Shown: positions 18,664 through 27,012 of the stretch, piece by piece | Layout: each line of letters begins with the position of its first letter | Position numbering within the stretch: position 1 is the stretch's first letter | Assembly: GCA_021496925.1 (NCBI GenBank) | Contig: CP053915.1 | Coordinates: 1,922,001-1,986,000 of the forward strand | Source: Acidovorax sp. YS12 | GTDB lineage: Bacteria; Pseudomonadota; Gammaproteobacteria; Burkholderiales; Burkholderiaceae_C | DNA length: 64,000 nt | Direction of reading: 5' to 3' | Notes under the pieces: model-generated | Database searches by the model: none | Told to the model about the DNA's origin: nothing | What the model saw: the letters and a program-made list of their open reading frames with translations, nothing else | Made by a program: the position numbers and the translations under genes

Positions 18664-18717
18664 CGAGAAGATGACAGCAAGATAACGGAAACCGCGGCGC
18701 GCTCCACGGGTAATGCA

Positions 18718-18731
18718 AATACGAATGAATC
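18718..18731 (+). promoter_or_regulatory. AATACGAATGAATC motif upstream of fbpA (possible iron-responsive operator)
   Basis: The 14-base sequence AATACGAATGAATC lies about 80 bases before fbpA. The same 14 bases, on the other strand, are part of a 19-base palindrome upstream of the TonB receptor at 24762. The sequence differs from the classical Fur box but has its length and AT content at the second site. Confidence 0.45.
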
Positions 18732-18809
18732 TCTCTCGATAATCATCCGTCCGCCGCCATGCCCCTGGCTGGCATGTGTTCAGCGATTCTTCCTTGCAGG
18801 ATGCCTTTC

Positions 18810-19856
18810 ATGAAGCCCCTTGACCGCTCCGCCGTCCGCTCCTTCGCCCGCCTCGCCACCTGCGTTGCCGCCGCCACGCTGGCAAACGCCGCCCTGGCCG
18901 CTGGCGAGGTCAACCTCTACACCACGCGCGAGCCGGCGCTGATCCAGCCGCTGATCGACGCCTTCAGCAAGCAGCACGCCGGCATCAAGGTCAACACCGT
19001 GTTCGTCAAGGACGGCCTGCTGGAGCGCGTGAAGGCCGAGGGTGCCCGCTCGCCCGCCGACGTGCTGATGACGGTGGACATCGGCAACCTGGTCGATCTG
19101 GTGGATGGCGGCGTGACGCAGCCGGTGAAGTCGGCCACGCTCGAATCCGTGCTGCCCGCGAACCTGCGCGACGCGCAGGGCCAGTGGTTCGCGCTGTCGC
19201 TGCGCGACCGGGTGCTGTATGCCGAGAAGGACCTGCCCATCACCCGCTTCACCTACGAAGAGCTGGCCGACCCGAAGTGGAAGGGCAAGGTCTGCATCCG
19301 CGCCGGGCAGCACCCATACAACACCGCGCTGATCGCCGCGAAGATCGCCAACGACGGCGAGGCCGAGGCCGAGCGCTGGCTGCGCGGCGTGAAGGCCAAC
19401 CTGGCGCGCAAGGCCGCTGGCGGCGACCGCGACGTGGCGCGCGACATCCTGGGCGGCATCTGCGACATCGGCCTGGCCAACTCCTACTACGTGGGCCAGA
19501 TGAAGAACGCCGCCGCGGGCAGCGACAACCGCAAGTGGGGCGACGGCATCAAGGCCATCCGCCCGACGTTCGCCAAGACGGGCGGCACGCACGTCAACGT
19601 GTCGGGCGCTGCCGTGGCAAAACACGCGCCGAACAAGGACAACGCCGTCAAGCTGCTCGAATACCTGGTCTCCGAACCCGCGCAGGCGCTGTACGCGCAG
19701 GGCAACTACGAGTACCCGATCCGCGCCAACGTGGCGCAGAACCCGGTCATGTCGGCGCTGGGGCCGCTGAAGGTCGATCCCATCTCGGTGGCCGAAATCA
19801 CCAAGTACCGCAAGCAGGCCAGCCAGCTCGTGGACAAGGTCGGTTTCGACCAATAA
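18810..19856 (+). CDS. fbpA: Ferric-iron ABC transporter, periplasmic iron-binding protein (FbpA-like)
   Basis: 348 residues. Signal peptide from residue 1 to about 28 (ATCVAAATLANAALAA), then GEVNLYTTREPALIQPLIDA, the standard beginning of the FbpA/FutA family. The paired tyrosines that bind Fe3+ are visible in ANSYYVGQM. The start at 18810 is preferred over in-frame ATGs at 18801 and 18759 because GCAGG lies nine bases before it. It is the first gene of a contiguous iron-uptake operon: the permease start follows four bases after this stop. Confidence 0.93.
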   Translation: MKPLDRSAVRSFARLATCVAAATLANAALAAGEVNLYTTREPALIQPLIDAFSKQHAGIKVNTVFVKDGLLERVKAEGARSPADVLMTVDIGNLVDLVDGGVTQPVKSATLESVLPANLRDAQGQWFALSLRDRVLYAEKDLPITRFTYEELADPKWKGKVCIRAGQHPYNTALIAAKIANDGEAEAERWLRGVKANLARKAAGGDRDVARDILGGICDIGLANSYYVGQMKNAAAGSDNRKWGDGIKAIRPTFAKTGGTHVNVSGAAVAKHAPNKDNAVKLLEYLVSEPAQALYAQGNYEYPIRANVAQNPVMSALGPLKVDPISVAEITKYRKQASQLVDKVGFDQ

Positions 19857-19860
19857 ACCC

Positions 19861-21519
19861 GTGCCGGGAACCGACAGCCGGGTCGCCCTGCCCGGCGCGG
19901 TCATCGTCGCCCTGCTGGTGCTGCTGCCCGTCGCCGTGCTGGCCGGGCACGCACTGCTGGCCGATGCGTCGCACTGGTCGCACCTGCTGGACTACGTGCT
20001 GCCGCAGGCGCTGCGCAACACCGCGTGGCTGCTGCTGGGCACGGGCCTGCTGGTGGCGCTGCTGGGCACGGGCAGCGCATGGCTGGTCACGGCCTACGAC
20101 TTTCCGGGCCGCGGCGTGCTCACCTGGGCCTTGCTGCTGCCGCTGGCGGTGCCCACCTACATCGTGGCTTTCGCCTACCTCGACCTGCTGCACCCCATCG
20201 GCCCAGTGCAGACCGCCCTGCGCGCGCTGCTGGGCTACGACAGCCCGCGCCAGTTCCGCCTGCCCGACCTGCGCTCGCTGCAAGGGGCCGTGTTCGTGCT
20301 TGGCTTCGTGCTCTACCCCTACGTCTATCTGACCACGCGCGTGATGTTCATGAGCCAGGCCGCCAGCCTGCTCGAAGCGGCGCGCACGCTGGGCGCGAGC
20401 CGCTTCGAGGTGTTCCGCGAAGTCGCCCTGCCGCTGGCCCGCCCCGCCATCGCCGTGGGCATGAGCCTGGCGCTGCTGGAGACGCTGAACGACATCGGCG
20501 CATCGGAATTCCTGGGCGTGCAGACGCTCACCGTGGCGGTCTATACGACGTGGACCACGCGCTCCGACCTCGGCGGCGCGGCGCAGATCGCGCTGGCCAT
20601 GCTGTGCATCGTCGTCGGCCTGATCGTGCTGGAGCGCCACGCGCGCAGGCGCCAGCGCTTCGCCAGCACGCAGCGCATGCGGCCCATGCAGCCGCGCCGC
20701 CTGCGCGGCCCGGCGGCGTGGGGCGCGCTGCTGCTGGGCGCAGTGCCGGTGCTGCTGGGCTTCGCGGTGCCCACGGCCTACCTGGCGGCGCAAACATGGA
20801 AACGGCTGAACCAGGTGGGCGGCGTGTCCGACCAGTTGCTGCGCGCCCTGGGCAACACCCTGCTGGTCGCCAGCAGCGCCACGCTGCTGGCCGTGGCCTG
20901 CGGGCTGATGCTGGCCTGGGCGGCACGCACGCGGCGCGAAAGCGCCCGCCCCAGCCTGCCGCGCGCCTGCGCGCGCATCGCCAGCCTGGGCTACGCGGTG
21001 CCGGGCACGGTGCTGGCCATCGGCCTGCTCACGCCGCTGCTGCTGGCCGACCGGGCGCTGGGCGCGTTGTTCGGCCACTCCGGCCTGCTGCTCATGGGCA
21101 CGATGGCGGCGCTGGTGATCGCCTACGTCATCCGTTTCGTGGCGATACCGGCGGGCAGCATCGAGGCGGGCCTCACGCGCATTCCGCCGTCGCTGGAACA
21201 AGCCTCGCGCCTGCTCGGCGAGGGGCCTGGCGGCACGCTGCGGCGCGTGCACCTGCCGCTGCTCAAGCCCGCGCTGGCGGCCAGCGCGCTGCTGGTGTTC
21301 GTGGACACGATGAAGGAGCTGCCCGCCACCCTGCTGCTGCGCCCGCTGAACTTCGACACCCTGGCCACCTGGCTCTACGCCGAGGCGGCGCGCGGCACCT
21401 ACGAGGAAGGCGCCGTGGCGGCGCTGGCCATCGTGGTGGCCGGGCTGCTGCCGGTCATCCTGCTGGCGCGCACCGGCATGGGCCAGCCTGCAAAAAATAC
21501 AAGCCAAATTGGCCTCTAG
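19861..21519 (+). CDS. fbpB: Ferric-iron ABC transporter permease (FbpB-like, fused two-domain)
   Basis: 552 residues with about twelve TM helices in two homologous halves, each with an EAA-type loop (EAARTLGASRFEVFREVALP near 170 and EQASRLLGEGPGGTLRRVHL near 445) that contacts the ATPase. The GTG start lies four bases after the fbpA stop. Fused permeases are the rule for FbpB. A family B repeat begins within the last codons and runs into the gap before fbpC. Confidence 0.95.
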   Translation: MPGTDSRVALPGAVIVALLVLLPVAVLAGHALLADASHWSHLLDYVLPQALRNTAWLLLGTGLLVALLGTGSAWLVTAYDFPGRGVLTWALLLPLAVPTYIVAFAYLDLLHPIGPVQTALRALLGYDSPRQFRLPDLRSLQGAVFVLGFVLYPYVYLTTRVMFMSQAASLLEAARTLGASRFEVFREVALPLARPAIAVGMSLALLETLNDIGASEFLGVQTLTVAVYTTWTTRSDLGGAAQIALAMLCIVVGLIVLERHARRRQRFASTQRMRPMQPRRLRGPAAWGALLLGAVPVLLGFAVPTAYLAAQTWKRLNQVGGVSDQLLRALGNTLLVASSATLLAVACGLMLAWAARTRRESARPSLPRACARIASLGYAVPGTVLAIGLLTPLLLADRALGALFGHSGLLLMGTMAALVIAYVIRFVAIPAGSIEAGLTRIPPSLEQASRLLGEGPGGTLRRVHLPLLKPALAASALLVFVDTMKELPATLLLRPLNFDTLATWLYAEAARGTYEEGAVAALAIVVAGLLPVILLARTGMGQPAKNTSQIGL

Positions 21520-21559
21520 CGCTTACTGGTAAAGCGCAAGCAGCTATGAATTCAGGAGT
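21502..21559 (+). repeat. Family B intergenic repeat, copy 2 (supplies the fbpC ribosome-binding site)
   Basis: AAGCCAAATTGGCCTCTAGC, GCTTACTGGTAAAGCGC, AAGCAGCTATGAATTCAGGAG. The terminal TCAGGAGT lies about 10 bases before the fbpC GTG and is the only Shine-Dalgarno-like sequence there. The 5' end overlaps the last codons of fbpB. Confidence 0.85.
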
Positions 21560-21568
21560 CATTCGAGC

Positions 21569-22267
21569 GTGAACCCCCTGCTGGAACTGGACCACATCCA
21601 CCTCGCCTACGACACCCCGCGCGGCCTGCGCACCGTCGCCGACGGCCTGTGCCTGCAGCTCACACGCGGCCACATCGGCTGCCTGCTGGGCGCGTCGGGC
21701 TGCGGCAAATCGACCGTGCTGCGCGCCATCGCGGGCTTCGAGCCGGTGCGCGCGGGGCGCATCCTGCTCGACGGGCAGGTGCTCTCATCCCCGCGCCAGC
21801 AGGTCGCGCCCGAGCTGCGCCGCGTGGGCATGATGTTCCAGGACTACGCGCTGTTCCCGCACATGAACGTGGCGGCCAACGTGGGCTTCGGCCTGCGCCG
21901 CCACAGCCGCGCCGGACGCGAGGCGCGCGTGGCCGAGCTGCTGGAGATGGTGGGCCTGGCGAAGGCCGGAGACAGCTACCCGCACGAACTCTCCGGCGGC
22001 CAGCAGCAGCGCGTGGCCCTGGCCCGCGCCCTCGCGCCCGCGCCGGAGCTGCTGCTGCTCGACGAACCGTTCTCCAACCTCGACACCGACACGCGCGAAC
22101 ACCTCGCGGCGGAGGTGCGCGACATCCTGCGCTCCACCGGCCACACCGCCATCCTGGTCACGCACAACCAGGCCGAGGCGTTCGCCATTGCCGACCGCAT
22201 CGGCAGCCTGTCGGGCGGGCAGCTCCAGTATTGGGACACGCCTGACGCCCTGCGCCAGGCAGCCTGA
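21569..22267 (+). CDS. fbpC: Ferric-iron ABC transporter ATPase (FbpC-like, short form)
   Basis: 232 residues: Walker A LLGASGCGKST, Q-loop MMFQDYALFPHM, signature LSGGQQQRVALARAL, Walker B LLLLDEPFSNLD and the switch histidine in LVTHNQAEAF. It stops after the nucleotide-binding domain and lacks the roughly 110-residue C-terminal regulatory domain of the longer FbpC proteins. It begins with GTG. It powers uptake through FbpB with FbpA as the periplasmic receptor. Confidence 0.93.
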   Translation: MNPLLELDHIHLAYDTPRGLRTVADGLCLQLTRGHIGCLLGASGCGKSTVLRAIAGFEPVRAGRILLDGQVLSSPRQQVAPELRRVGMMFQDYALFPHMNVAANVGFGLRRHSRAGREARVAELLEMVGLAKAGDSYPHELSGGQQQRVALARALAPAPELLLLDEPFSNLDTDTREHLAAEVRDILRSTGHTAILVTHNQAEAFAIADRIGSLSGGQLQYWDTPDALRQAA

Positions 22268-22272
22268 AGACC

Positions 22273-22956
22273 ATGCGCATCCTGGTGGTGGAAGACGATC
22301 CCAAGCAGGCCGACTACCTGCGCCGCGGCCTGGTGGAATCGGGCGGCCACGCCGTGGACGTGGCGCACCGCGGCGACGACGGCCTGCACCTGGCCACCGT
22401 GGAGCGCTACGACCTGTTCGTGCTCGACGTGATGCTGCCGGGCCTGGACGGCTTCGGCGTGCTGGCCGGGCTGCGGCGCGCCACGGATGCGCCCGTGCTC
22501 ATGCTCACCGCCCGCGACCGCGTGGAAGACCGCGTGCGCGGCCTGCAAAGCGGCGCGGACGACTACCTGGTCAAGCCCTTCGCGTTCTCCGAATTCCTGG
22601 CGCGCGTGCAGGCCCTGCTGCGCCGCAGCGGCCCGCGCCGCGCCGACGACGGGCTGGGGCAGGTGCAACTGGCCGACCTGGAGCTGGACCCGCGCCGCCG
22701 CCGCGCCTACCGCGCGGGCCGCCAGATCACGCTCACCGCGCAGGAATATTCGCTGCTCGCGCTGCTGCTGCAGCGCCAGGGCGAGGTGCTGTCGCGCAAC
22801 GAGCTGGCCGAGCAGCTCTGGGGCGTGAGCTTCGACAGCGACACGAATGTGGTGGAAGTCGCCGTCCGCCGCCTGCGCCTGAAGCTGGAACACCCCGACG
22901 AAGAAAAGCTGCTGCACACGGTACGGGGCATGGGCTATGTCCTTGAAAGGCGGTAG
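22273..22956 (+). CDS. OmpR/PhoB-type response regulator
   Basis: 227 residues. Receiver domain with VVEDDPK, phospho-acceptor Asp52 (LFVLDVMLPGLDG), Thr in MLTARD and LVKPFAFSE; then a winged-helix output domain ending TVRGMGYVLERR. The start lies six bases after the fbpC stop, so it may be co-transcribed with the iron transporter. It overlaps the kinase gene by 20 bases. The closest general resemblance is to metal-responsive CusR/HmrR-type regulators. Confidence 0.93.
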   Translation: MRILVVEDDPKQADYLRRGLVESGGHAVDVAHRGDDGLHLATVERYDLFVLDVMLPGLDGFGVLAGLRRATDAPVLMLTARDRVEDRVRGLQSGADDYLVKPFAFSEFLARVQALLRRSGPRRADDGLGQVQLADLELDPRRRRAYRAGRQITLTAQEYSLLALLLQRQGEVLSRNELAEQLWGVSFDSDTNVVEVAVRRLRLKLEHPDEEKLLHTVRGMGYVLERR

Positions 22957-24013
22957 GCGCCGGCCCTCGCTGCTGTGGCGGCTGGTGGTCTTGCAGACCC
23001 TGGCCGTGGCCGCCGTGCTGCTGGCGGCGGACATCGTTCTCTTCAACATGCTGCAGGCGCACCTGAACGACCGCGTGGCTCGCATTCTCTTGATTGCCGT
23101 CTGCGCGGGCACGGTGCTGGCGGCGGTGCTGTCGATGCTGGCCATGCGCTGGAGCACGCGCCGCCTGCGCCAGCTCTCGCGCGAGGCGCATGCGGCGGGC
23201 GAAGGCGGGCGGCTGCCCACCGCTGGCGTGGACGCCGAACTGCTGGAGCTGGTGCAGGCCTTCAACAGCGCGCTCGACCAGCGCGAGGCCGCGCAGCGCC
23301 AGTCCGAAGCCTTCAGCGCCGACGTGGCGCATGAATTGCGCTCGCCGCTCGCCACGCTCATCGGCGGCACGCAACTGGCCCTGAGCCGCGAGCGCACGGC
23401 GCAGGAGCTGCGCGAAGCGCTCGAATCCAACCTGGAGGAGCTGGAGCGGCTGAAAAAACTCGTCAACGACATGCTGTTCCTCGCGCGCGCCGACCGGGGC
23501 GAGCGCGCGCAGAGCCTGGAGCGCGCCGACCTGGGCGCGCTGGCCGACGCCATGCTCGACTACTGCGGCGCGCTGCTCGACGAAGCGGGGCTGACGGCGG
23601 TGCGCACCGGCAGCGCATCCGCCGTGTGCAACGAGGCGCTGGTCCGCCGCGCCATGGCCAACCTGCTCTCCAACGCCATCCGCCATGCGCAAGGCGGCCG
23701 CCCGGTGGAACTGCACCTGGCCGCGCTGCCCGGCAAGGTGCGCGTGTGGGTGTTCAACGCGGGCGAACCGATCCCGCCCGACGTGGCGGCGCGCATGTTC
23801 GACCGCTTCTTCCGCGCCAACGCGGCACGCTCCGAACACACCACGCGCCACGGCCTGGGCCTCGCCATCGTGCACGCCATCGCGCGCATGCACGGCGGCA
23901 GCGTGTTCGTGCAGACGCGGGCCGATGGCAACGAAGTCGGCTTCGAGATCCCGAGCGCGCTGGCCTCCGGCCAGGTGCGTGTGCGCCCGGCTGTGCACGA
24001 GGCTCCGCGCTGA
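22937..24013 (+). CDS. Sensor histidine kinase with a minimal periplasmic loop
   Basis: 358 residues. TM1 (about 12-37) and TM2 (49-70) are separated by only about ten residues, so there is no periplasmic sensor domain. HAMP-like segment to about 120, then HisKA with His132 (DVAHELRSPLATL) and HATPase with NLLSNAIRHAQ, a degenerate G1 box (NAGEPIP) and HGLGLAIVHAI. The start overlaps the regulator gene. It is the cognate kinase of the upstream regulator. A signal within the membrane, or delivered by a partner such as the FbpABC complex, is plausible but not shown. Confidence 0.92.
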   Translation: MSLKGGRRRPSLLWRLVVLQTLAVAAVLLAADIVLFNMLQAHLNDRVARILLIAVCAGTVLAAVLSMLAMRWSTRRLRQLSREAHAAGEGGRLPTAGVDAELLELVQAFNSALDQREAAQRQSEAFSADVAHELRSPLATLIGGTQLALSRERTAQELREALESNLEELERLKKLVNDMLFLARADRGERAQSLERADLGALADAMLDYCGALLDEAGLTAVRTGSASAVCNEALVRRAMANLLSNAIRHAQGGRPVELHLAALPGKVRVWVFNAGEPIPPDVAARMFDRFFRANAARSEHTTRHGLGLAIVHAIARMHGGSVFVQTRADGNEVGFEIPSALASGQVRVRPAVHEAPR

Positions 24014-24041
24014 TGCGCGGCCCTGGCATGCAGCTTGGCGG

Positions 24042-24416
24042 TCAGCCCGCCACAGGCTCGGGCGCTCCAATCAGCGATTCGGCAGGGATGCCCGGCGACA
24101 TGAGGCGGCGAATCATGGGCATGGTCAGCGGCCTGGTGCCTTTGAGCACCTGGTAGACGCGGTTCCTCGGGCCGATGTACGGCTCCATGTCCGCCACCGT
24201 CAGGTTCTTCTGGTCCATGTAGAACTTGACAGCCTCGATGGGCGAAGGCGGCGCCATGGGGTAGTGCCGGGCTTCCCATGCCTCGACCAGCGTGCCGAGC
24301 ACTTCCAGGCGTTCGCCTTCGGGTGACTCGGGTTCGGGGTCCAGGTCGATCAAGGCGCTGACTGCCGCCAGCATGGCTTGGTAGTCTTCTGGCGTGCGGA
24401 TGGGGCGGACTTCCAT
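24042..24416 (-). CDS. higA: HigA-type antitoxin
   Basis: 124 residues with the typical N-terminus EVRPIRTPEDYQAMLAAVSA and an HTH (AVKFYMDQKNLTVADMEPYI, then GPRNRVYQVLKGTRPLT) of the HigA family. The ATG at 24416 has AGGAGG just upstream; the next ATG at 24431 is less well placed. It follows the toxin gene directly. It should bind and neutralise HigB and repress the pair. Confidence 0.9.
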   Translation of the reverse strand: MEVRPIRTPEDYQAMLAAVSALIDLDPEPESPEGERLEVLGTLVEAWEARHYPMAPPSPIEAVKFYMDQKNLTVADMEPYIGPRNRVYQVLKGTRPLTMPMIRRLMSPGIPAESLIGAPEPVAG

Positions 24417-24427
24417 GGCGCCTCCTT

Positions 24428-24688
24428 TCATGGGGTTTGATCGACGGTGGCGGCATCGACGGCGTCGTATTGCCGGTGCGTGCCGATGAACTTGATGTAG
24501 GCCCACTGCATCTTGTACGTAAAGGCGACGATGAGCCGGTAGTCATTGCCTTTGATGTTGAACACCACGCGGTTGTGGCCAACGATGCTGGCGTTGCCAA
24601 ACTGCGCCTTCACATTCGCCGGGCTGCGCCACTGACTGCCTGCCACCACCTGCTGCCGGGCGCGGGCGTCAGATGACCCAATTGTCAT
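24428..24688 (-). CDS. higB: HigB-type mRNA interferase, apparently N-terminally shortened
   Basis: 86 residues. The core WRSPANVKAQFGNASIVGHN, then RVVFNIKGNDYRLIVAF and KFIGTHRQYDAVDAATV is diagnostic of the HigB toxin family, which cleaves mRNA on translating ribosomes. Family members usually have about 15-20 more residues before the DAxxxLxxW-like region; here the chain begins MTIGSSDARARQQVVAG, and no upstream in-frame extension restores the usual first strand and helix. The gene starts close to the operator of the divergent receptor gene, so an ancestral 5' end may have been lost. Activity is uncertain. Confidence 0.8.
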   Translation of the reverse strand: MTIGSSDARARQQVVAGSQWRSPANVKAQFGNASIVGHNRVVFNIKGNDYRLIVAFTYKMQWAYIKFIGTHRQYDAVDAATVDQTP

Positions 24689-24718
24689 TTTCAGATCATC
24701 CTGGCGTTAAGGAAGATT

Positions 24719-24737
24719 AATACGATTCATTCGTATT
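24719..24737. promoter_or_regulatory. 19-bp palindrome upstream of the TonB receptor (possible Fur-type operator)
   Basis: AATACGATTCATTCGTATT has 7-base inverted arms (AATACGA/TCGTATT) with one offset base, total 19 bases, the usual length of a Fur site. It lies 25 bases before the receptor ATG and also between that gene and divergent higB. Its reverse strand contains the AATACGAATGAATC motif found upstream of fbpA. Confidence 0.55.
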
Positions 24738-24761
24738 CATTAACCTGAGAAACCGCCATCA

Positions 24762-26981
24762 ATGACCGTTCATTCTTCCCCCTCTCCGTTCCGCCGCCGC
24801 GCCATCGCCCACGCCGCCTCAGCGTGCTGCCTGCTCGCCCTGCCGCTGGCCGCAGCAGCCCAACAAGCCGCCACGACAACCGAGCCCAAGTCGCTCGGCG
24901 CCGTCACGGTCATCGCCAAGCCGCAGGACCCGCAAAGCACCATGGGTTCAGCCTACGTGCTGACCCACCAGGAACTGGAGAAGTTCGAGGCCACCAACGT
25001 CAACAACATCCTGCGCACCGTGCCCGGCGTCTACGTGCGCGAGGAGGACGGCATGGGCACCTTCCCGAACATCGGCATCCGCGCCGGTTCGTCGGGCCGC
25101 AGCGGGCGCGTGTCGATCATGGAGGACGGCATTCCCGCCGCCATGTCGCCGTATGCCAACACCTCGGCCTACTACTTCCCCACCGTGGGCCGCATGGCGG
25201 GCATCGAGGTGCTGAAGGGGCCGGAGGTGCTGCTGTATGGCCCGCAGACCACCTCGGGCGCGATCAACCTGCTGTCCACGCCGATTCCCGACAAGGCCTC
25301 GGGCACGCTCAAGACCGAGCTGGGCCAGTTCGGCACGCGCAAGGTCCACGCGAACTACGGCGCCACCATCGGCCCGTGGGGCTTTCTGGCCGAAACCTAC
25401 CAGCGCAAGACCGATGGCTTCCACCAAATCGACCGCTCCACGCACACGGGCGGCAGCGACGTGGCGGAATACCTGCTCAAGGCGCGCTGGCGCGGCACGG
25501 GCCAGCAGGTGGACGTGAAGCTGTTCAGCGGCCAGGAAGACGCCGACGTGAGCTACCTCGGCCTGACGGACGCGGACTTCCGCGCCAACCCGAACCGCCG
25601 CTACCACCTGGGCGAGCTGCAGCGCATGGACCGCGGCCGCAAGTCGGCCAGCGTACGCCACCAGTTCGAACTGAACGCCGGCACCCTGCTGACCACCACG
25701 GCCTACTGGGCCGACACCTCGCGCCACTACAACCGGCTGAACCAGATCAACGGCGTGGGCATCGGCTCGGTCATCAACACCATCCAGGCGGGCGGCGCCA
25801 ACGCCGCGCTGCTGCAAGGCATCCTCGACGGCACGGCCAACACCACGCACGCCAACGGCGTGCGCTACGGCCACAACCACCAGGACTTCATCGCCAAGGG
25901 CCTGCAATTCGACGTGCTGACGAACTTCGCCACCGGCGCCGTCAAGCACGAGGTGACGGCGGGCGTGCGCTGGCACCACGACACCACCAAGAATGGCACC
26001 ACCGGCATCACCGACAGCATCTACCAGCAGGTCAACGGCAGCCTGGTCTACCAGTCCACCAGCCCGGCCAAGCCCTCGCGCGGCGAGGCCAAGGCGCTGG
26101 CGTTCTGGGCCGCCGACCGCGTCAGCCTGGGCGCACTCACGCTGATGCCGGTGCTGCGCTACGAGCGCATCCGCAGCCACGCCAACACCGCCCAGCCCAA
26201 GACCGACCTCAACAGCAACCAGATCAACAAGACCACCGTGGGCCTGGGCGCCAACTACGCGCTGAACCCGCAGTGGACGCTGCTGGGCGGCGTGCACCAG
26301 GGCTTCGCGCCGCCCGGCTCGGGCGTGGCCAACGGCACCAAGGGCGAGGAAAGCACCAACTACGAAGGCGGCGTGCGCTACCGCCAGGGCACGCTGGGCG
26401 TGGACGCCATCGGCTTCTACTCCGACTACACCAACGCCATGCGCAACTGCCTGGTGGCCAACCCCTGCCCCGGCGGCGCGGTGGAAGGCACGCAGCAGAC
26501 CGGCAGCAAGAAGGTCTATGGCCTGGAGCTGGGCCTGTTCGCCGACCTGTACCACCAGGGCGGCCACCGCGTGCCCGCGCGGCTGGCCTACACCTTCACC
26601 GACGGCGAGTACACCAAGGACTCCGACGTGGCCTCCGGCGTGAAGAAGGGCGACGTGCTCGAATACGCGCCGCGCCACATGGCCTCGGCACAACTGGGCT
26701 GGGAGACGGCGGGCTGGAAGAGCTACGTGGCGCTGAACTACGCGGGCAGCTCGTGCAGCACCAACACCTGCGGCCGCGCCGGGGTGGACACGCGCTACCT
26801 GCACACCGACGCACTGTTCACCGTCGATCTGTCCACCGCCTACCAGGTCAGCCGCGCCGTGGAGGTCTACGCCAAGCTCGACAACGTGTTCGACAAGCAG
26901 AAGATCACCAGCCGGGGGCCGGACGGCGCGCGCGGCAACATGGGCCGCTACTTCGCGGCGGGCATGCGTGTCAGCTTCTGA
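24762..26981 (+). CDS. TonB-dependent iron(III)-chelate receptor (FecA-like)
   Basis: 739 residues. Signal peptide of about 34 residues ending LPLAAAAQQA, a TonB-box-like segment LGAVTVIAK, plug domain with NILRTVPGVYVREEDGMGTF, then PNIGIRAGSS and GIEVLKGPEVLLYGPQTTSG, and a long barrel ending YFAAGMRVSF. No N-terminal signalling (STN) domain. The plug sequence resembles FecA-type ferric citrate receptors in general, but the substrate cannot be fixed. It is followed by a Fur-family gene and fecIR. Confidence 0.93.
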   Translation: MTVHSSPSPFRRRAIAHAASACCLLALPLAAAAQQAATTTEPKSLGAVTVIAKPQDPQSTMGSAYVLTHQELEKFEATNVNNILRTVPGVYVREEDGMGTFPNIGIRAGSSGRSGRVSIMEDGIPAAMSPYANTSAYYFPTVGRMAGIEVLKGPEVLLYGPQTTSGAINLLSTPIPDKASGTLKTELGQFGTRKVHANYGATIGPWGFLAETYQRKTDGFHQIDRSTHTGGSDVAEYLLKARWRGTGQQVDVKLFSGQEDADVSYLGLTDADFRANPNRRYHLGELQRMDRGRKSASVRHQFELNAGTLLTTTAYWADTSRHYNRLNQINGVGIGSVINTIQAGGANAALLQGILDGTANTTHANGVRYGHNHQDFIAKGLQFDVLTNFATGAVKHEVTAGVRWHHDTTKNGTTGITDSIYQQVNGSLVYQSTSPAKPSRGEAKALAFWAADRVSLGALTLMPVLRYERIRSHANTAQPKTDLNSNQINKTTVGLGANYALNPQWTLLGGVHQGFAPPGSGVANGTKGEESTNYEGGVRYRQGTLGVDAIGFYSDYTNAMRNCLVANPCPGGAVEGTQQTGSKKVYGLELGLFADLYHQGGHRVPARLAYTFTDGEYTKDSDVASGVKKGDVLEYAPRHMASAQLGWETAGWKSYVALNYAGSSCSTNTCGRAGVDTRYLHTDALFTVDLSTAYQVSRAVEVYAKLDNVFDKQKITSRGPDGARGNMGRYFAAGMRVSF

Positions 26982-27012
26982 CGGCCAGCGCCAGGCCAGC
27001 GGCCCGCAGCCC

